A stretch of 64,000 bases of DNA, from positions 1,240,001 through 1,304,000 of the forward strand of contig NZ_AP024630.1 of NCBI RefSeq assembly GCF_019976975.1. The letters run 5' to 3'. Positions 63,188-64,000 of this stretch are shown here, piece by piece (within the stretch, counting starts at the first letter, position 1; the number at the start of each line of letters is the position of its first letter). The position numbers and the translations under genes were made by a program. The stretch comes from Arthrobacter sp. NtRootA1. Its GTDB lineage: Bacteria; Actinomycetota; Actinomycetes; Actinomycetales; Micrococcaceae. The notes beneath the pieces were generated by a model that worked only from the letters and a program-made list of their open reading frames with translations, was not told the origin of the DNA and ran no database searches.

Positions 63188-64000
63188 TCAGGCCAAGCGA
63201 AGGGCACCTGCAGCTGGAGTCACGGTAAAGATGTCCGGTGCAGTGAAAGCGGCTTCAGCGAACGCACGCACGACGGCGTCACGCACCTGTTGCTCTTGGC
63301 CGACCGGAGTCAGGGCGATGGCAGAGCCGCCGAAACCGCCCCCGGTCATGCGGGCTCCGATCGCGCCGTTGGCCCTGGCTGTCTCCACGGCGAGGTCGAG
63401 CTCGGGGCAGGAGATCTCGAAGTCGTCGCGCATGGACACGTGGCTGGCGTCCAACAGTGGGCCAATACTGGCCGGGCCTTCGCTGTTGAGGATTTCCACG
63501 GTCTGGAGTACTCGGTCGTTTTCGGTGACCACGTGCCGGACCCTGCGAAGGGTTGTCTCATCCAGTAGGCCAGCAGCTTCCTCCAAGGAATCCACGCCGA
63601 CGTCGCGCAGTGCTTTGACGCCGAGAATTTCGGCACCCAACTCGCAGGAAGCGCGCCTGGAGGCGTAACCGCCGTCGGCATGTGAATGCGACACCTTTGT
63701 GTCGATGACCAACAGGATCAGGCCAGATGCCTCGGCGTCGAAGGGGACCAGGTCAACGTGCTGGTCCCGGCAATCCAGGAACACAGCATGGCCCTTCGCT
63801 CCGCGCAGTGAAGCGGATTGGTCCATGATGCCGGTGGGGGCGCCGACGAACACGTTTTCAGCACGCTGGGTGGCGAGCACCAGATCCTCCGCGCCTAAAC
63901 CTGCCCCGGTGAGGTCATTGAGGGCGGAAATAACGGCACATTCGATCGCGTGGGAGGACGAGAGCCCGGCACCCAGCGGAACGTCCGAATCGAGCAGCAG
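63188..64000 (-). CDS. galK: Galactokinase, C-terminal part
   Basis: The frame runs off the right edge of the window, so the N-terminal part of the protein is missing; 270 residues remain. The GHMP-kinase motif PLGAGLSSSHA is near the cut end, the catalytic Asp is in GAPTGIMDQSAS, and motif III is ARMTGGGFGGSAIAL. It phosphorylates galactose to galactose-1-phosphate in the Leloir pathway. No galT or galE is visible in the window; they may lie beyond the right edge. Confidence 0.93.
   Translation of the reverse strand: MLLDSDVPLGAGLSSSHAIECAVISALNDLTGAGLGAEDLVLATQRAENVFVGAPTGIMDQSASLRGAKGHAVFLDCRDQHVDLVPFDAEASGLILLVIDTKVSHSHADGGYASRRASCELGAEILGVKALRDVGVDSLEEAAGLLDETTLRRVRHVVTENDRVLQTVEILNSEGPASIGPLLDASHVSMRDDFEISCPELDLAVETARANGAIGARMTGGGFGGSAIALTPVGQEQQVRDAVVRAFAEAAFTAPDIFTVTPAAGALRLA

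Overview
The window is a stretch of chromosome from a high-GC Gram-positive bacterium. Codon use, frequent GTG/TTG starts, dense operons with ATGA overlaps, and conserved actinobacterial gene orders (eno / FtsB-like / DUF501 / ppx; sdhCDAB beside cdd-deoA-add) point to Actinobacteria, most likely Arthrobacter/Paenarthrobacter (Micrococcaceae). The species is inferred, not proven. Nearly all of it is core-genome housekeeping DNA. The one clearly mobile segment is an IS110-family element at about 21.2-22.6 kb.

Layout. 1-6.7 kb: a lysine-oxidation cluster (davA-like amidase, PucR regulator, alanine-racemase-family enzyme, cationic amino-acid permease, davB-like lysine 2-monooxygenase). 6.8-9 kb: gamma-carbonic anhydrase, a methyltransferase and purU, separated by palindromic repeats. 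9-11.5 kb: a ZTP riboswitch ahead of glyA-folD (one-carbon metabolism). 11.6-16.7 kb: a NarL-type two-component system, a small SHOCT protein and an ABC-2 exporter. 16.8-21.2 kb: membrane protein, exonuclease III, trpS, a 2H phosphoesterase, a BrkB-type membrane protein and a 50-residue membrane protein. 21.2-22.7 kb: an IS110 element that has split a palindromic repeat; its 303-nt leader holds sequences that look like bridge-RNA target guides. 22.7-27.2 kb: a six-hairpin glycosidase, an orphan sugar-binding lipoprotein and an alpha/beta hydrolase.

27.3-31 kb: succinate dehydrogenase (sdhCDAB, minus strand). 31.1-33.6 kb: mannose-1-phosphate guanylyltransferase and an M20 amidohydrolase. 33.7-35.7 kb: OhrR, Ohr and a zinc-independent reductase, with a perfect OhrR-type operator. 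35.9-46.5 kb: a nucleoside uptake and salvage block (BMP lipoprotein, ATPase, two permeases, cdd, deoA, two DedA proteins, add, mazG). 46.6-53.5 kb: enolase, an FtsB/DivIC-like septum protein, DUF501, exopolyphosphatase, a mycosin-like protease, and NDH-2 behind a Rex-type operator. 53.6-60.9 kb: an ACT-GNAT fusion, an unusual tRNA-Leu(TAA), and a branched-chain amino-acid ABC system split into a convergent binding-protein gene and a livHMGF operon, both preceded by CRP/GlxR-like sites. 60.9-64 kb: Bax-inhibitor-1 protein, thiolase and a partial galactokinase.

The signal I consider most worth following is the IS110 insertion. Removing 1,383 bp restores a palindrome that matches an intact copy near 26.4 kb, and an 11-nt match between the element's non-coding leader and one target flank behaves as an RNA guide would. 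Also notable are the two families of gene-end palindromes, the lysine cluster with a racemase, and a LivH permease carrying a secreted N-terminal domain.
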